A stretch of DNA of 27,444 nt from Chryseobacterium sp. (GCA_003248755.1 QFQW01000046.1:1-27444), one strand, 5' to 3'; counted from the first letter of the stretch, positions 15,443 to 23,898 are shown. Made by a program: numbers and translations. The notes: a model not told the origin generated them from the letters alone.

Positions 15443-17596
15443 ATGATTAAAAAAAAACTAATTTCCCCATTTTTAGTGTTTTGCATTTCAACTAACTGTT
15501 GGGCGCAAGTAGGTATTAATACAGAAACCCCACAAGCAACATTGCAAGTAGTACATAAATCTACATCTGCGACTCCTGCCGGTATCATTGCGCCAAGACT
15601 AAAAGGAGACGAACTTAAATCCGCTGATGACAGTTATACGGAAAATCAAGACGGAGCTATGGTTTATGTTACAGAAGCCGTTAGTTCTCCATCTTCAAAA
15701 ACCGTAAACGTAACAAAGCCCGGATATTATGCATACGATGCTATTTCACAAGTCTGGTTCGGTACCAGCTCAATTACAGAGCCTTGGTATTCTATAGCCA
15801 ATAGTAACCCTGCTTCCAGTAATAATGAGGATATTTATCAAACAGGTAAAGTAGCTATAGGTAGCTCTAACATCCATAATAGTGCGATATTCCAAGTAAA
15901 CTCTTCCAGTAAAGGAATTCTTATTCCACAAATGAAAACCGCTGAAAGAAATTTGATTGATTCCCCAGCAGATGGATTATTGATATACAATACTTCTACA
16001 GGTTGTTATAACTATTACAATACATCAGCATCCAAATGGCTAAGTCTATGTGGAGTTGAAGAACCAGCTGTTTTCAGTATTACAGATTGTTCAAGTGCAA
16101 GCGTTCAAGGGACATATACGCAAGGAACTCCTTTGAACAGTTCTAATACATATACTATCAAAATCAATGTGACCCAAGCAGGATCATATACAATACTAGG
16201 GATCACAGGGAATGGGTATTCTTTCTCAAAGTCTGGAACATTTGTAAATACCGGAACACAAACAATCGTATTAGAAGGACAAGGTACTCCTTCCACAGGT
16301 CCTGTGACAAATTCAATATATCTTTCTTCTAATAATGTCCCAATTAGTACGGCATGTACATTACCCGGCATTAGCGTTATTGGTAACTCAACGGCATTTA
16401 CAGTAAACTGTAGTAGCGCTATAGTATATGGCACTTATTCAAAAGGAATACCAACAGATGGAAGCCAATATATAGATGTTCCAGTAACATCTGTTACAAC
16501 TTCGGGAAATACTATTGTAGAAACGCAAACACTAAATGGAATTAAATTTTCAAGTGGCTCTATAAACATAACAGCTTCAACAACCAGTATAAGATTGTTT
16601 GCACAAGGAACACCAACTAATACGGGTAGCTTTTCTTATAGTTTTACAGCTCCAGGATCTACAACATGTAGCAATATTAATGTAACGGTAATATCTTCTC
16701 TAGGTACATTTAATAATCCCGCTGATCGTTGTCTTAAAATATTAGAAGACGCACCAGCATCTGCTGATGGTGAATACTTTATCAAAGGAAAAAACGGACA
16801 AGGTGTAAAAACATATTGTGATATGACCAATGGCGGATATACAATGATACAGTCATATTCAGAAAAAGCTCTATTATCTGATCCAGATAATGACTTACGT
16901 TACAATCAAAACTTAAACTGGAATGGTGAAAAGAATTACACTGCAGCAACAGGCGCATCAGGTACAATTATCTATAGAAACTTTTTACTCCCACTTTCTG
17001 TTAGACAATCTGTAAGAAGCAAGACCACAGCAAATCTTTATAGAGTTCGTATCGTAGAAAATGCAGCAAACCTTAATAATAACAATGATATTTGGGCCAA
17101 TAACAATTATGCTGTTTTTGACTTTTCAACAGCAGGAACTTATGATTTCATCGGCAATAGTGGATGGGCTATAAATACAGTTAAGGTAACCTCAAAATTA
17201 TTTGGCAAAAACTATTCGACTACAGGAAGTAATAGTGGTAATTATGTAACTTTTGATGGACAATCTTGGAATTATGCATACTTATATAATACTTCAACAT
17301 CAAGAGTAATTTCTCATCAAAGTACACCACCTAATTATGCATTTACTTATACAAATACTAACAGTAGTATCACATCAAGTAATTTACAAGCTCTAGATGA
17401 TATCTGGGGAGTATATAATGACAATATTTTTAATCATCACATTGGTAAATGCAGACCAATACAGAATGCGACTACTGGTATTGGTGACGATTACCAAGGT
17501 GTAATAGAATGTATTGGTCCATACAATGCCGCCTACAGAACACCTCATTCTTTCAACGATGGAGAAGGACGTTATGTACAATGGTTTGTAAAATAA
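15443..17596 (+). CDS. Secreted protein with tandem repeats and fibrinogen-like C-terminal domain
   Basis: A 717-residue exported protein. Residues 1-22 are a signal peptide (ending FCISTNCWAQ), followed by VGINTETPQATLQV, an opening common in flavobacterial surface proteins. Residues about 150-205 contain SSKGILIPQMKTAERNLI and GLLIYNTSTGCYNYYNT, a pattern shared with tail-fibre-like proteins. Two related beta-rich repeats follow at about 211-317 and 318-417; both contain NCSS/DCSS, GTYxxGxP and QGTPxxxG. Residues about 424-717 are fibrinogen-related, with CLKILEDAPASADGEYFIKG and YCDMTNGGYTMIQSYSE, resembling the YCDMxxxGGGW core, although the last position here is Y rather than W. No T9SS type A sorting domain is visible at the C-terminus (ends GRYVQWFVK). 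The likely role is surface adhesion or glycan binding. It stands alone between two terminators. Confidence 0.85.
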   Translation: MIKKKLISPFLVFCISTNCWAQVGINTETPQATLQVVHKSTSATPAGIIAPRLKGDELKSADDSYTENQDGAMVYVTEAVSSPSSKTVNVTKPGYYAYDAISQVWFGTSSITEPWYSIANSNPASSNNEDIYQTGKVAIGSSNIHNSAIFQVNSSSKGILIPQMKTAERNLIDSPADGLLIYNTSTGCYNYYNTSASKWLSLCGVEEPAVFSITDCSSASVQGTYTQGTPLNSSNTYTIKINVTQAGSYTILGITGNGYSFSKSGTFVNTGTQTIVLEGQGTPSTGPVTNSIYLSSNNVPISTACTLPGISVIGNSTAFTVNCSSAIVYGTYSKGIPTDGSQYIDVPVTSVTTSGNTIVETQTLNGIKFSSGSINITASTTSIRLFAQGTPTNTGSFSYSFTAPGSTTCSNINVTVISSLGTFNNPADRCLKILEDAPASADGEYFIKGKNGQGVKTYCDMTNGGYTMIQSYSEKALLSDPDNDLRYNQNLNWNGEKNYTAATGASGTIIYRNFLLPLSVRQSVRSKTTANLYRVRIVENAANLNNNNDIWANNNYAVFDFSTAGTYDFIGNSGWAINTVKVTSKLFGKNYSTTGSNSGNYVTFDGQSWNYAYLYNTSTSRVISHQSTPPNYAFTYTNTNSSITSSNLQALDDIWGVYNDNIFNHHIGKCRPIQNATTGIGDDYQGVIECIGPYNAAYRTPHSFNDGEGRYVQWFVK

Positions 17597-17626
17597 CCTA
17601 AATATTTATTACATTAATTTTTTAAT

Positions 17627-17658
17627 AAACTCCTTCAAATCGAAGGAGTTTATCTTTT
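17627..17658 (+). terminator. Intrinsic terminator after the fibrinogen-like gene
   Basis: AAACTCCTTC (17627-17636) and GAAGGAGTTT (17642-17651) form a perfect 10-bp stem around a 5-base loop, followed by ATCTTTTC. The stem sequence closely resembles the terminator upstream of the same gene. Confidence 0.8.
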
Positions 17659-17718
17659 CATTATTGATAATAAAATCATAGTTTTAAATCAAGAAATTAG
17701 TCTTTACATCCAATTAAT

Positions 17719-18840
17719 ATGAAAAATAATAATCCAAGCATTTGGGAAACCGAAACTTTTTACAGAAAACGTGATATTACCATAATTGGGTCAGGTTTTA
17801 CAGGACTTTGGACTGCTATTTCGATTAAGGAAAAACATCCTGAAAAATCGGTTTTAATTATTGAAAGAAATTCTGTTCCAACTGGTGCTTCTACTCGGAA
17901 TGCTGGGTTTGCCTGCTTTGGAAGTTTGACAGAGATTATTTCTGATTCTGAGAAAATGGGCTGGGAAAAGACTTTGGATTTGGTAAAAATGAGATTTGAA
18001 GGTTTGCAGAAAATCCAGCATTATTTTACTCAAGATGAAATTGATTTTGAATTGTGTGGCGGTTACGAAATTCTGAATGATGAATTAACTTTCGAGAAAC
18101 TGAGTGAAGTCAATGAAAAATTAGCTTTAATCACAAAAACGGAGAATACATTCAGAATTGCGAATGAGAAGATTGAGAGATTTGGATTGGGAAAATCAGA
18201 ATTTTTGATTGAAAATCTTTGTGAAGGAAGTTTGCATTCTGGAAAATTATTGACAAAACTTCTTGAAAAATGTCACGAACTGAAAGTTGAATTTCTATTC
18301 GGAACCGAAGTCGAATCTGTTTCAGAAACTCAGAATGAAATCGAAATAACAATTGATGATAATCTTATTCTAAAATCTGAGAAAGTTATTTATTGTACGA
18401 ATGCTTTTAGTTCTAAGTTTTTGGAATCGGAAGAAATCATTCCTGCAAGAGGACAAATTATTCTCACTGAACCTATCGAGAATCTTAAACTCAAAGGCAC
18501 ATTTCATTATGATGAAGGTTTTTATTATTTTAGAAATCTTGGAAACAGGATTCTTTTAGGCGGCGCAAGAAATCAGGATTTTGAAACCGAAAAAACAACC
18601 GATTTTGAAACGACAAATTTTCTCCAAAATCATCTTGAGAATTTTTTAAAAGAAGTTATTCTTCCAAATCAGGATTTTAAAATAGCAATGCGCTGGTCCG
18701 GAATTATGGCAATGGGAACAGAAAAGACTCCGATTGTAAAGAAGATTTCCGAACGACAATTTTGTGCAGTGCGACTTTCCGGAATGGGTGTTGCGCTGGC
18801 TCCGAAGATTGGGGAAATTGTTTGTAAGTTGGTTTCTTAA
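17719..18840 (+). CDS. FAD-dependent oxidoreductase (DAO family)
   Basis: A 373-residue flavoenzyme of the D-amino acid oxidase/glycine oxidase family. The N-terminal Rossmann motif for FAD is ITIIGSGFTGLWTAISI (20-36) with the acidic strand end VLIIER. NAGFACFGSLTEI follows, a region typical of DAO enzymes. The C-terminal part includes PARGQIILTEPI, YYFRNLGNRILLGGARNQDF and a closing LSGMGVALAPKIGE that contacts FAD. Such enzymes oxidise amines or amino acids and pass electrons to oxygen or a carrier; the substrate is not evident. The protein is cytoplasmic, with no signal peptide. Start ATG at 17719 by length and by position of the FAD motif. The stop codon lies 3 bp from that of the convergent toxin gene, with no terminator between. 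Confidence 0.92.
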   Translation: MKNNNPSIWETETFYRKRDITIIGSGFTGLWTAISIKEKHPEKSVLIIERNSVPTGASTRNAGFACFGSLTEIISDSEKMGWEKTLDLVKMRFEGLQKIQHYFTQDEIDFELCGGYEILNDELTFEKLSEVNEKLALITKTENTFRIANEKIERFGLGKSEFLIENLCEGSLHSGKLLTKLLEKCHELKVEFLFGTEVESVSETQNEIEITIDDNLILKSEKVIYCTNAFSSKFLESEEIIPARGQIILTEPIENLKLKGTFHYDEGFYYFRNLGNRILLGGARNQDFETEKTTDFETTNFLQNHLENFLKEVILPNQDFKIAMRWSGIMAMGTEKTPIVKKISERQFCAVRLSGMGVALAPKIGEIVCKLVS

Positions 18841-18843
18841 AAA

Positions 18844-19134
18844 TTATTTTGGTCTTTTCTTAGTATCCTGAAGTCCATTGAAAACTGCTTTTACTAAGAT
18901 TGTATCTCCGGAAACTTGATAGAAAACAATATAGGGAAATTTACGCATCGTCAATCCCCTAAAATCTTTATAATAGATTTGGAAATATGGATTTTGTCTT
19001 ATTCTTTGAATGGTTTGCCCATAATCTTCAACAAATTTTTGAGCTACTTTGTTAGATACTTCTCTTTTGTAATAAGACGCAGCTTCTCTTACATTCGATT
19101 TTGCAACAGGAGAAACAATGACTTTAAATGCCAT
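18844..19134 (-). CDS. RelE/ParE-superfamily toxin
   Basis: A 96-residue protein of the RelE/ParE fold. Family features are VIVSPVAKSNVREAASYYKR, then KVAQKFVEDYGQTIQRIRQN, and the C-terminal strands RGLTMRKFPYIVFYQVSGDT and LVKAVFNGLQDTKKRP. RelE members cleave mRNA at the ribosome and ParE members poison gyrase; the sequence does not settle which, although the pattern RKFPYIVFY is common in the ParE-like group of Bacteroidota. Its start overlaps the end of the upstream antitoxin gene by 11 bp, as in translationally coupled toxin-antitoxin operons. The stop lies 3 bp from the convergent oxidoreductase stop. The gene appears intact. The small size, overlap and partner support the call strongly. 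Confidence 0.88.
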   Translation of the reverse strand: MAFKVIVSPVAKSNVREAASYYKREVSNKVAQKFVEDYGQTIQRIRQNPYFQIYYKDFRGLTMRKFPYIVFYQVSGDTILVKAVFNGLQDTKKRPK

Positions 19135-19339
19135 ATTCTTTCTTCAATTCTGCTACAAAACTATCATTATCTTCATAATCCGACAACGAAAAATCATCTT
19201 GACTATCCAATATCATCTTTTGCTCATCAGACAACTCAAAAGTATCTTGTTTTTTCTCGTACTTTGCTCCAATAAGCTCTAAAAATTCCCGAAAAAAAGA
19301 ATCTTTATTATCCGGTATAGAAACATTGTAAGTGGTCAT
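19124..19339 (-). CDS. Antitoxin partner of the RelE/ParE-type toxin
   Basis: A 71-residue acidic protein directly upstream of the toxin, overlapping it by 11 bp. It starts TTYNVSIPDNKDSFFREFLE and continues LIGAKYEKK, then an acidic C-terminal half (SDEQKMILDSQDDF, SLSDYEDNDSF) ending KKEYGI. The order antitoxin then toxin, overlap and acidity are typical of type II systems, and similar small proteins accompany ParE-like toxins in Bacteroidota. No ribbon-helix-helix or Phd-like DNA-binding motif is obvious, though the first 20 residues could form a strand for dimerisation. A good promoter is visible just upstream, partly within the end of the trmH-like gene. The acidic tail probably wraps the toxin. 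Confidence 0.8.
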   Translation of the reverse strand: MTTYNVSIPDNKDSFFREFLELIGAKYEKKQDTFELSDEQKMILDSQDDFSLSDYEDNDSFVAELKKEYGI

Positions 19340-19356
19340 AATTAATATTTTATAAT

Positions 19357-19389
19357 CAAATATACTAAGATTATTGATTCTCTCTCAAA
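19357..19389 (-). promoter_or_regulatory. Promoter of the toxin-antitoxin operon
   Basis: On the minus strand TTTG (19389-19386) is followed after 21 bases by TATATTTG (19364-19357), an exact TAnnTTTG box. Transcription would begin about 10-12 bases before the antitoxin ATG. The -33 part lies inside the last codons of the upstream trmH-like gene, so the operon can be expressed on its own. Confidence 0.65.
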
Positions 19390-20030
19390 TACTTCTCCAA
19401 AATCATATCGCCACTCGGAATAGAGTTTTTTGCCCAGCGGATTTTCATTTGGAGTAGTTTTTCTTCGGATAATTTGTAATCGATATCTGATTTCAACAAT
19501 TTTTGTTTGAGCTCGTACATACAGATTGCAGCGGCAACAGAAACATTGAAACTTCTCGTAAATCCATACATCGGAATTGCCAACGTTTCATCTGCAAAGT
19601 CAAGCAATTCATCCGTTGTTCCCTCCCATTCTGTCCCAAAAACCAAAGCCAAAGGTTCTTCAATTTTATAATCAGGAAGCATTTTTGCATTGTTTTCTGC
19701 AGAGACAGCAACGATTTTATATCCTCTATTTTTGATGTTTTGCAGAGACTCTATTGTTCTTGGCATTTTTTCAACTTCAACCCAGGTGTCTGCACCTTTT
19801 GTGACTTTTAGATTGGGCTCAAAGAAATTCTCTTTTTCCATCGCAACCACTTTATGAAATCCACAAGCTTCCACTGAACGAACTATCGCTGCTGCATTTC
19901 GGAATTGGTAAATATCTTCCATAACAGGCAGAACAAAATCGGAACTTTCTCCGGAGTAATGTTCGATTTTTTGGAAACGTTCTGGGGTTAGGAATTTCTG
20001 AAGATATTCGTAAGTGGATTCTGGGTTCAA
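19371..20030 (-). CDS. TrmH/SpoU family RNA 2'-O-ribose methyltransferase
   Basis: A 219-residue SPOUT methyltransferase, most like tRNA (guanosine-18-2'-O)-methyltransferase TrmH. Motif 1 is FRNAAAIVRSVEACGFHKVV (about 43-62), with the catalytic Arg. Motif 2 is LALVFGTEWEGTTDE and motif 3 MYGFTRSFNVSVAAAICMYE, which together form the SAM-binding knot. The C-terminal basic helices (KLLQMKIRWAKNSI) fit TrmH, which uses them for tRNA binding. Length is close to the family norm. No ATG occurs before motif 1; the TTG at 20030 gives MNPESTYEYLQKFLTPERF, a plausible N-terminus, so a TTG start is assumed. A possible TATTTTTG -7 box lies at 20094-20087. Substrate position is inferred from the family only. 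Confidence 0.92.
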   Translation of the reverse strand: MNPESTYEYLQKFLTPERFQKIEHYSGESSDFVLPVMEDIYQFRNAAAIVRSVEACGFHKVVAMEKENFFEPNLKVTKGADTWVEVEKMPRTIESLQNIKNRGYKIVAVSAENNAKMLPDYKIEEPLALVFGTEWEGTTDELLDFADETLAIPMYGFTRSFNVSVAAAICMYELKQKLLKSDIDYKLSEEKLLQMKIRWAKNSIPSGDMILEKYLRENQ

Positions 20031-20100
20031 GGTTTGGGGTTTAAAATTAATGGTTGCAAATTTCGGGATTTTTTGAAAGAAATCAACAAAAATATTTCTC

Positions 20101-20168
20101 GCTGATTTTACAAATTAAGCAGATTATTCTTCTACAATTTCATCTGCCAAATCTGTAAGATCTGCCAG
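20101..20168. repeat. Imperfect inverted repeat with 9-bp internal periodicity
   Basis: The left arm (20101-20124) and right arm (20142-20165) match as inverted repeats at 19 of 24 positions around a 17-base spacer. The right arm is itself three tandem 9-mers: ATCTGCCAA, ATCTGTAAG, ATCTGCCAG (20142-20168). Read on the minus strand, the left arm also has the 9-base rhythm (AATCTGCTT, AATTTGTAA, AATCAGCGA). From memory this AATCTGNNN style occurs as a dispersed repeat in Bacteroidota genomes. Confidence 0.65.
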
Positions 20169-20182
20169 AGATTATATATTCA

Positions 20183-20209
20183 TAAAAAAAGCGGTAAAAA
20201 TTACCGCTT
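20183..20209 (-). terminator. Intrinsic terminator after yidC
   Basis: On the minus strand AAGCGGTAA (20209-20201) and TTACCGCTT (20197-20189) form a perfect 9-bp stem with a 3-base loop, then a run of Ts, 5 bases after the yidC stop codon. Confidence 0.9.
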
Positions 20210-20214
20210 AATAT

Positions 20215-22002
20215 TTATTTTCTTTTATTTCTTGCTTGCTCCTGAGCTTTCTGCTGCTCTTGTGCTTTCTCCATCATCTCTCTCATTCTCTTTTGGAATT
20301 TACCTTCTTTCTTAGGTTCCTTCTGTTTGTTAGCCTGAATCTGAGCGTGGATTTTTTTCTCATCGAGGATGAAATATTTAATCACCAAGATAATCACAAT
20401 GTTAATCGCGTTGGATACGAAATAGTACCAAGATAGACCAGACGCAGAACTATTCAGGAAGAATAAGAACGTGATTGGGAAGATGTACATCAAGACCTTC
20501 ATATTCGGCATTCCTTCCTGTTGAGGTTGCTGAATGTTTCCTGAAGTCATAATCGTATAAATCAAAATCACAATGGTACAAGCTAAAGCAAATACGCTCA
20601 AGTGATTTCCTAACAAAGGAATATTGGTTCCCCAACTGATGATATCGTCATAAGCTGTCAAATCCGGAACAAACCAGAAGCTTTTTCCTCTAAGTTCCAA
20701 CATATTCGGGAAGAAACGGAAAAGTGCATAGAACAACGGAATCTGAACCAAAGCCGGTAAACAACCCGCCATCTGATTCACGCCGGCTTTTCGATAAACC
20801 GCCATTGTTTCCTGCTGTTTTTTCATTGGGTCAGCATCCTTGAATTTGGCATTAACCTCATCAATTTCCGGACGAATCACCTTCATCATTGCACTTAGTT
20901 TGTGCTGTTTGAACATTACCGGAGACAAAATCAATTTAACGATAATCGTCATCCAGAAAATAGCCCAACCTGCGGCGATTCCCCAACTGGAAAGCAAATC
21001 ATACAAAGGCATAAATACATATCTGTTCAATGAACCGATGAATGACCAGCCTAATGGAATAATCTCGTCAAAGTTTTTGTCAAACGATTTCAACAAATCC
21101 ATATCCAATGGCATAAAATACCAAGTGAAATCTTGATTCAATTCGTTTCCAGCCAAATTAACTTGACCATCATAATTGAATTTCTTCAAAAACTCACCTT
21201 CCGGAATCGCTTCCTGATTTCCTTTCGATTTTGTAAATCCGTTTTTAGCTTCGATGACTGCGGCGAAGAATTGTTGTTTCACTCCAATCCAGTTCAGTGT
21301 TTCGTCCGGCTCATTCATATCAGAACGAGCATCGTAATCGTAGTCTTTATAATTGTTGAATGCATAAGAAAACTCGGTGTGAGTTTCTTCCTGCGAACGT
21401 CCTTTTTCAGCACCTCTTACGCTATAATTCCAAACGAAATTAGCCTTACCATCGTTTACGATGCTAGCCAAACCTTGCGTTTTAACTTGAAAATCTAATG
21501 TATATTTTGGCTTAAGTGTATAAATGAATTGAATAACGGCATTCCCTACTTTTGAACTCAACGTCACAACATTTCCTGCAACTTGTGGCACAAAAACCAA
21601 ATCCTTAGTATTGAAAACCTTACCTGATCTATCTTTGAACTCGAATCCGTAATTAGAATTGTTATTATTAAAAAGATAAAGTGGTTTCTCTCCGTACGCC
21701 TTGAATTTGTTCAATTTAACAGAACTTAATTGTCCGCCAATACTAGAGAATTCCAAAGCTAATTCATCATTCTGAAGATTAACTTTCTGAACAGAAGCAG
21801 ATGTTACTGTTGCAGCGTTCAAGTTGGTTGCAGAAACTTTTGCTTTTGCAGTCTGTTCTGTTTTTTTGGCATTAAGAGCCAATTGTTCTTGTTCAGCTTT
21901 TGCATTTTTGTTTTGGAAATAAAACATAAAACCGATAAGAATCATAGAAAAAACCCCGAAACTAATCAACTGGTTTTTGTCTAATCCGTTATTCTGTTGC
22001 AT
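20215..22002 (-). CDS. yidC: Membrane protein insertase YidC
   Basis: A 595-residue YidC/Oxa1 insertase that places proteins in the inner membrane, alone or with SecYEG. The N-terminal anchor is at about 12-29 (LISFGVFSMILIGFMFYF). A large periplasmic beta-sandwich domain follows to about 320. The conserved Oxa1 core begins near 330 (FMPLYDLLSSWG, WAIFWMTIIVKLILSPVMFK), with the Lys in the hydrophilic groove, then GCLPALVQIPLFYALFRFFP and the last spans LMYIFPITFLFFLNSSASGL and SNAINIVIILVIKYFIL. The C-terminal tail is very basic (GKFQKRMREMMEKAQEQQ and following), suited to ribosome contact. Length matches Gram-negative YidC plus a long tail. It is downstream of pyrG in the same direction; a hairpin lies in the 170-bp gap. 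Confidence 0.97.
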   Translation of the reverse strand: MQQNNGLDKNQLISFGVFSMILIGFMFYFQNKNAKAEQEQLALNAKKTEQTAKAKVSATNLNAATVTSASVQKVNLQNDELALEFSSIGGQLSSVKLNKFKAYGEKPLYLFNNNNSNYGFEFKDRSGKVFNTKDLVFVPQVAGNVVTLSSKVGNAVIQFIYTLKPKYTLDFQVKTQGLASIVNDGKANFVWNYSVRGAEKGRSQEETHTEFSYAFNNYKDYDYDARSDMNEPDETLNWIGVKQQFFAAVIEAKNGFTKSKGNQEAIPEGEFLKKFNYDGQVNLAGNELNQDFTWYFMPLDMDLLKSFDKNFDEIIPLGWSFIGSLNRYVFMPLYDLLSSWGIAAGWAIFWMTIIVKLILSPVMFKQHKLSAMMKVIRPEIDEVNAKFKDADPMKKQQETMAVYRKAGVNQMAGCLPALVQIPLFYALFRFFPNMLELRGKSFWFVPDLTAYDDIISWGTNIPLLGNHLSVFALACTIVILIYTIMTSGNIQQPQQEGMPNMKVLMYIFPITFLFFLNSSASGLSWYYFVSNAINIVIILVIKYFILDEKKIHAQIQANKQKEPKKEGKFQKRMREMMEKAQEQQKAQEQARNKRK

Positions 22003-22135
22003 TTATAGAATATTTAAAGTTTGAGGTTTTTAATTTGAAAGTCTTCGAGAGCGAGCCTCAGACTGACAGTTTGGAAACCTAGTTCATTTTGGTCTGCAAA
22101 AATAGGATTTATTTTTCAGATTCCGTTATAAAGAC

Positions 22136-22166
22136 GAATGGCTCAAGGAAATACTTTGAGCCATTC
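22136..22166 (-). terminator. Hairpin after pyrG, probable weak terminator
   Basis: GAATGGCTCAA (22136-22146) and TTGAGCCATTC (22156-22166) form a perfect 11-bp stem with a 9-base loop, 7 bases after the pyrG stop codon on the minus strand. The following run on that strand (GTCTTTATAAC) is weak, so read-through into yidC is possible. Confidence 0.6.
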
Positions 22167-22172
22167 ATTCAA

Positions 22173-23786
22173 TTATTTTTTATTTTTCACCGTTGCGCTA
22201 ACAAACGCTTTGAATAAAGGATGCGGTGTTGCAACCGTACTCTTATATTCCGGATGATATTGAACGCCGACGTAAAATGGGTGGTCTTTCAGTTCTAATG
22301 TTTCAACCAAACCTGTTTCCGGATTCAGTCCTGTTGGAACAAGACCTTTATCTTCGAAGTCTTTTTTGTAATCACTATTGAACTCGTATCTGTGACGATG
22401 ACGCTCCGAAATGGTTTTTGCATTGTAGATTTCACCCAATTTTGAACCTTGTTTCAGAGTACATTTCCAAGCGCCGAGACGCATTGTTCCGCCTTTTTCC
22501 ACTACATTTTTCTGCTCTTCCATTAGAGAAATCACAGGATCTGGCGTAGATGTATCAAACTCCATACTGTTGGCTTTTGGTAAACTTAGGACATTTCTAG
22601 CGAACTCGATAGTCATAATCTGCATTCCAAGACAAATTCCCAACAATGGAACTTTATTCTCTCTTGCATATTTCGCAGCTTGAATTTTACCTTCGATTCC
22701 TCTATCGCCAAAACCTGGAGCGACAAGGATTCCGTCAACGCCTTTCAAGAGTTTTTCCGCACCTTCAGTTTCGATATCACCACTGTAGACCCATCTTACA
22801 TTAACTTCCGTTTCCATATCGGCGCCTGCGTGGATGAAAGCTTCTGCAATGGATTTATAAGAGTCCTGAAGTGATACATATTTCCCAACCAAAGCGATTT
22901 CTACACTTTTCTTAGGATTTTTATATTTTTTGAGGAATGTTTTCCAATCTTTCAGGTTTGAATCTTTTCCAACAGGCAAATTCAATTCCTTAAGAACAAC
23001 CTCATCAAATTTCTGTCTTTGTAAATCTAATGGAACCTCATAAATTGTTGGCATATCGATACATTCGATAACACTTTCGATACCGACGTTACAGAACTGA
23101 GCCAATTTTGCCTTTTGCTCTTTCGGAATATGATGCTCGGTTCTGCAAACCAAAACATCCGCCTGAATGCCACTTTCCATCAATTGACGAACAGAGTGCT
23201 GAGAGGGTTTTGTCTTCAATTCTCCACTCGAAGCCAAATATGGCAACAATGTTAAATGGATAACCATAGAATTAGTTTTACCCAATTCCCATTGTAATTG
23301 ACGAACACTCTCTATATAAGGAAGCGACTCAATATCACCAACTGTTCCTCCAATTTCTGTGATAATGATATCATAGTCTTTTTTGGAAAGCATTTTGATT
23401 CTGCGTTTAATTTCGTTGGTAATGTGGGGAATCACCTGAACCGTTTTCCCAAGAAAATCGCCTTTACGTTCCTTTTCAATAACGGTTTGGTAGATTTTTC
23501 CGGTTGTAACGTTGTTGTTCTGTGAAGTTGGAGAATCCAGGAATCTCTCGTAATGCCCAAGGTCAAGGTCTGTTTCTGCGCCGTCTTCGGTCACATAACA
23601 TTCGCCATGTTCATAGGGATTAAGTGTTCCCGGGTCGATGTTGATATAAGGGTCAAGTTTTTGGATAGTAACTTTGAAACCGCGAGATTTCAGTAGAAGT
23701 CCCAAAGAAGCTGAGACGATTCCTTTACCCAGTGACGATGTTACACCTCCTGTCACAAAGATGTATTTCGTTTCTTTTTTACTCAT
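22173..23786 (-). CDS. pyrG: CTP synthase
   Basis: A 537-residue CTP synthase, which aminates UTP to CTP using ATP and glutamine, the last step of pyrimidine nucleotide synthesis. The synthetase half begins KYIFVTGGVTSSLGKGIVSA (7-26) with its P-loop-like motif, then DPYINIDPGTLNPYEHGECY and TEDGAETDLDLGHYERF. The glutamine amidotransferase half has the nucleophile C385 in GICLGMQ and the partners H511 and E513 in GVQYHPEYKS. All catalytic residues expected are present and the length is normal. The frame is open to a TTG at 23804, but the promoter -7 box covers that point and MSKKETKYIFVTGG is the usual beginning, so the start is ATG 23786. The predicted leader is only about 10 bases. Confidence 0.98.
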   Translation of the reverse strand: MSKKETKYIFVTGGVTSSLGKGIVSASLGLLLKSRGFKVTIQKLDPYINIDPGTLNPYEHGECYVTEDGAETDLDLGHYERFLDSPTSQNNNVTTGKIYQTVIEKERKGDFLGKTVQVIPHITNEIKRRIKMLSKKDYDIIITEIGGTVGDIESLPYIESVRQLQWELGKTNSMVIHLTLLPYLASSGELKTKPSQHSVRQLMESGIQADVLVCRTEHHIPKEQKAKLAQFCNVGIESVIECIDMPTIYEVPLDLQRQKFDEVVLKELNLPVGKDSNLKDWKTFLKKYKNPKKSVEIALVGKYVSLQDSYKSIAEAFIHAGADMETEVNVRWVYSGDIETEGAEKLLKGVDGILVAPGFGDRGIEGKIQAAKYARENKVPLLGICLGMQIMTIEFARNVLSLPKANSMEFDTSTPDPVISLMEEQKNVVEKGGTMRLGAWKCTLKQGSKLGEIYNAKTISERHRHRYEFNSDYKKDFEDKGLVPTGLNPETGLVETLELKDHPFYVGVQYHPEYKSTVATPHPLFKAFVSATVKNKK

Positions 23787-23801
23787 TAGATTAGGTTTGT
23801 G

Positions 23802-23832
23802 CAAAGTTAAAGCATCTTGACCTAAAAAACAA
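23802..23832 (-). promoter_or_regulatory. Promoter of pyrG (Bacteroidota type)
   Basis: On the minus strand TTG (23832-23830) is followed after 20 bases by TAACTTTG (23809-23802), exact for TAnnTTTG. Transcription would start near 23796, some 10 bases before the ATG at 23786. This also rules out the longer TTG-initiated frame. Confidence 0.7.
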
Positions 23833-23898
23833 TTTTAACAGAAGAATTAGGTTTTTGTTAACGAATAATAATGCTCTTAATACGCTCGACACTATCAC

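Noticed and set aside
23787..23804. N-terminal extension of CTP synthase from TTG
   Set aside because: The TTG lies within the -7 promoter box, upstream of the predicted transcription start.
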